NCBI RefSeq assembly: GCF_012848855.1
Contig: NZ_CP051630.1
Coordinates: forward strand, 785,501-849,500
Length of the DNA: 64,000 bases
Source of the DNA: Pyruvatibacter mobilis
Lineage (GTDB): Bacteria; Pseudomonadota; Alphaproteobacteria; CGMCC-115125
Direction: 5' to 3'
In this document: positions 61,694 to 64,000 of the stretch, one piece after another
Layout of the letters: every line of letters starts with the position of its first letter
Position numbering within the stretch: position 1 is the first letter of the stretch
Program-made: the position numbers and the translations under genes
The notes under the pieces: model-generated
What the model was told of the DNA's origin: nothing
The model's input: only the letters and a program-made list of their open reading frames with translations
Databases searched by the model: none

Positions 61694-62539
61694 CTAATTG
61701 CGTTCGCGGCGGGCGAGGAAGGCGAGGCGCTCGAACAGGTGCACGTCCTGCTCGTTCTTCAGCAGGGCGCCGTGTAGCGGCGGGATCAGCTTGGAGGCGT
61801 CGCGCTCGCGCAAGGTTTCCGGCGAGATGTCCTCGTTCATCAACAGCTTCAGCCAGTCCAGCAATTCGGACGTGGACGGCTTCTTCTTGAGGCCCGGCAC
61901 GTCGCGCATCTCGTAGAAGACGTCCAGCGCTTCCTTCACCAGGCGTTCCTTCAGATTGTCGAAGTGCACCTTGACGATTTCCGTCATGGTGTCGGCATCC
62001 GGGAACTTGATGTAGTGGAAGAAGCAGCGGCGCAGGAAGGCGTCCGGCAGTTCCTTTTCGTTGTTCGAGGTGATGATGACGATCGGGCGCTCCTTGGCCT
62101 TGATCACCTCATCGGTCTCGTAAACGTAGAACTCCATGCGGTCGAGTTCCTGCAGGAGGTCGTTCGGGAACTCGATGTCGGCCTTGTCGATCTCGTCGAT
62201 CAGCAGCACGACCTTCTCATTGGCCTCAAACGCTTCCCAGAGCTTGCCCTTGTTGATGTAGTTCTTCACGTCCTTGACGCGCTCGTCGCCCAGCTGGCTG
62301 TCGCGCAGGCGGGTGATGGCGTCGTACTCGTAAAGGCCCTGATGCGCCTTGGTGGTGGACTTGATGTTCCAGGTGATCATCGGAACGCCCAGGGCGGTTG
62401 CCACCTGCTCGGCGAGCACGGTCTTGCCGGTGCCGGGTTCGCCCTTCACGAGCAGCGGACGCTCCAGGGTAATGGCTGCGTTCACGGCAACGCGAAGGTC
62501 TTCGGTTGCCACATAGTCTTTCGTGCCTTCAAAGCGCAT
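61694..62539 (-). CDS. MoxR-family AAA+ ATPase
   Basis: A 281-residue ATPase. Walker A GEPGTGKT (about 36-43), Walker B VVLLIDEIDKAD, sensor region IITSNNEKELPDAFLRRCFFHYI and the arginine-rich LRRCF finger are present. It is of the type paired with CoxE-like VWA proteins, the partner here being at 58149-59324. ATG 62539 is the natural start (MRFEGTKDYVATEDL); the longer frame runs into a proline-rich leader. It is likely a chaperone for assembling a metalloenzyme or complex. Confidence 0.92.
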   Translation of the reverse strand: MRFEGTKDYVATEDLRVAVNAAITLERPLLVKGEPGTGKTVLAEQVATALGVPMITWNIKSTTKAHQGLYEYDAITRLRDSQLGDERVKDVKNYINKGKLWEAFEANEKVVLLIDEIDKADIEFPNDLLQELDRMEFYVYETDEVIKAKERPIVIITSNNEKELPDAFLRRCFFHYIKFPDADTMTEIVKVHFDNLKERLVKEALDVFYEMRDVPGLKKKPSTSELLDWLKLLMNEDISPETLRERDASKLIPPLHGALLKNEQDVHLFERLAFLARRERN

Positions 62540-62746
62540 CAACAAGTCCTGCCAGATCAGTTTGGTTTCGTCGGTAAGATTTTTGAACGGGCGCAAACCT
62601 AGGGGCACGGGCGCGGTTGGGCAAGCGGCATGACGCGCGCCGGCCTGCCCCAATCTGCCCGGCAAAAGCTGCCGGGAGCGGCAATAAGTGCTCGCAACCA
62701 GGCTGCGCGCGATCTTCTAAGGCATTGAAAATGCACGGGAAAGCCT

Positions 62747-62763
62747 CTGGCCCGGGGCTTGCT
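62747..62763 (+). promoter_or_regulatory. Sigma-54 type promoter upstream of flgE
   Basis: CTGGCCCGGGGCTTGCT has GG at -24 and GC at -12, ten bases apart, and matches the TGGCACG-N4-TTGC consensus except for one base. It lies 70 bp before the flgE ATG. Hook genes of Caulobacter-type alphaproteobacteria depend on sigma-54, which supports the call. Confidence 0.75.
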
Positions 62764-62833
62764 CATAGGGAGGCGAGTTCATTTGTGCCCGCGCCTGAGC
62801 GGGTATCCCGTGTCAGTCCTCTGGAGGATCCCG

Positions 62834-64000
62834 ATGACCATCTTCGGTGCCATGACCACCGCCGTGACCGGCCTCAAGGCCAATTCGAAGGCGCTGGGCC
62901 ATATCTCTGACAATATCGCCAACTCGCAGACCATCGGCTTCAAGCGGACGGAAACGAATTTCAAGGACCTGGTGACGTTCTCCACGTCGCGCAACCATGC
63001 CCCGGGCACGGTGCTGGCGGAGGCCCGCTTCACCAATACGGTGCAGGGTGCGCTGGAAGCCGCCCAGGTGCCAACGCACATGGCGATCAATGGCGACGGC
63101 TATTTCATGGTGTCCGAGCGCGTGGCGACGCTGGACAACCGGCCGGTGTTCAACGAGATCGACTACTACACCCGCCGCGGTGACTTCGAGGTCGACCGCT
63201 TCGGCTACCTGGTGAACGGATCGGGCTATTACCTCCAGGGCCTGGCCATCAACCCGGTGACCGGCAACAAGCTGGGTGACGTGCCGGACCGCATCCAGAT
63301 CACCAACGATTTCATTTCCGCCAAGCAGACGACGACGCTGGATTACACGGCCAACCTGCCGTCCTTCCCGAAGACCGTTACTGCGGATGCCGCGGTGGCC
63401 AACTCGGAACTGATGCTGGACGCGACCTTCACCAATGATCCGACGACATTCGGTGGTGACGGCTTCGTGCAGGCGCAGGACGAGCAGTTGTTCCTCGACC
63501 GCTCGCTCGCCGGCGGTGCCATCACCATGTACGACTCGATCGGCAATCCGGTGAACGTGGAACTCCGCTGGTCGAAGGTGAACAACACGGCCAACGGCGC
63601 CGGGCAGGGTGCCGGCTCGGAGACCTGGAACCTGTTCTACCGTACCAGCACCACGGCCACGGGCGCGGCTGCCAAGTGGAACAATGTGGGCCAGAACTAC
63701 ACCTTCAACTCCTCCGGTGTGGCCACGCCGCCCATCACCTCCACGACCGTCACCAACCTGACGGTGGATGGCATCAACCTGGGCAACATCACCGTCAATC
63801 ACGGCTCCAACCAGATTTCGCAGTTCGCGGATTCCAACGGCTCCGTCTCGGTGAAGGATATTGAGCAGGACGGCTTTGCTTCCGGCGCGCTGGCCTCCAT
63901 TGCCGTGTCGGACAATGGCCGCGTGGTGGGGACCTATACCAACGGCAAGCAGCTGGACCTGGCGGAAGTGACGCTGGTGAAGTTCAACGCCGACAACAAG
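62834..64000 (+). CDS. flgE: Flagellar hook protein FlgE (N-terminal part, runs off the window)
   Basis: 389 codons are open to the window end. The N-terminus MTIFGAMTTAVTGLKANSKA and ISDNIANSQTIGFKRTETNF are the typical flagellar rod/hook start, and DGYFMVSE, the YTRRGDFEVDRFGYLVNGSG segment and AGGAITMYDSIGNPVNVELRWSK match FlgE. The middle domain is rich in Asn/Thr, as in exported hook proteins. It forms the flexible hook, exported through the flagellar type III system without a signal peptide. GGAGGA precedes the ATG, and a sigma-54 promoter lies upstream. The C-terminal D0 part lies beyond the window. Confidence 0.93.
   Translation, partial: MTIFGAMTTAVTGLKANSKALGHISDNIANSQTIGFKRTETNFKDLVTFSTSRNHAPGTVLAEARFTNTVQGALEAAQVPTHMAINGDGYFMVSERVATLDNRPVFNEIDYYTRRGDFEVDRFGYLVNGSGYYLQGLAINPVTGNKLGDVPDRIQITNDFISAKQTTTLDYTANLPSFPKTVTADAAVANSELMLDATFTNDPTTFGGDGFVQAQDEQLFLDRSLAGGAITMYDSIGNPVNVELRWSKVNNTANGAGQGAGSETWNLFYRTSTTATGAAAKWNNVGQNYTFNSSGVATPPITSTTVTNLTVDGINLGNITVNHGSNQISQFADSNGSVSVKDIEQDGFASGALASIAVSDNGRVVGTYTNGKQLDLAEVTLVKFNADNK

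Overview
The window is a 64 kb stretch of a GC-rich (mid-60s %) alphaproteobacterial chromosome. Several things point to that class: a methionine synthase split into two genes (as in Caulobacter and relatives), an SOS box of the alphaproteobacterial form (GAAC-N7-GAAC) in front of an imuA-imuB-dnaE2 mutasome, a TipN-like polarity protein, a sigma-54 type promoter before the flagellar hook gene, a divergent short CheZ, and an ectoine-hydroxylase-type gene that fits a marine or salt-exposed member. Gene style recalls Parvibaculum/Rhodobiaceae-like organisms, but no rRNA is present and genus is not assigned. No tRNA, rRNA, CRISPR array, transposase or phage gene was seen.

Layout. 1-5.5 kb: end of a BtuCD-type cobalamin importer, a PduO-type adenosyltransferase and the two-gene methionine synthase, i.e. 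B12 uptake, activation and use together. 5.5-8.1 kb: ectoine-hydroxylase-like dioxygenase, a PLP dehydratase and a short CheZ phosphatase. 8.1-12.5 kb: an uncharacterised surface-glycan or terpenoid type cluster (GT4 glycosyltransferase, two methyltransferases, a QW-motif toroid protein). 12.5-24.1 kb: mixed metabolism (SnoaL-like protein, epoxide hydrolase, histone H1-like protein, acyl-CoA synthetase, MFS-TauD-MDR operon), a CHASE2 protein with a degenerate cyclase domain, and a periplasmic cytochrome c. 24.2-27.9 kb: an Mla/MCE phospholipid transporter operon. 27.9-34.3 kb: TipN-like protein, NnrU, an Hpt domain protein, and a TetR/crotonase pair with two palindromic operators.

34.4-43.3 kb is the most interesting part: seven tightly coupled genes that look like a CMP-legionaminic-acid-type nonulosonate pathway (SDR, LegC-like aminotransferase, NeuC/LegG, NeuB/LegI, NeuD/LegH, PtmE-like CBS-nucleotidyltransferase, NeuA/LegF), followed in the same operon by a 574-residue Rieske plus metallo-beta-lactamase-fold protein that matches animal CMP-Neu5Ac hydroxylase (CMAH) from end to end. 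The operon may therefore make an N-glycolyl-type nonulosonate, a bacterial counterpart of Neu5Gc.

43.2-48.9 kb: methyltransferases, chorismate mutase, ferredoxin-NADP reductase, a CatB-like acetyltransferase, a 69-bp direct repeat in a REP-like intergenic region, VOC and TrmO-like proteins. 49.0-55.9 kb: the SOS mutagenesis cassette, split by an inverted MerR regulator gene. 56-62.5 kb: Rrf2 regulator with an operator over its own start codon, DsbA-like isomerase, CoxE-like VWA protein and its MoxR ATPase separated by fasciclin, YaiI, methyltransferase and GlsB genes. 62.8-64 kb: the flagellar hook gene flgE, which runs off the end. Nonulosonates commonly decorate flagellin, so the sugar operon, CheZ and FlgE may serve the same organelle, but this is an inference.
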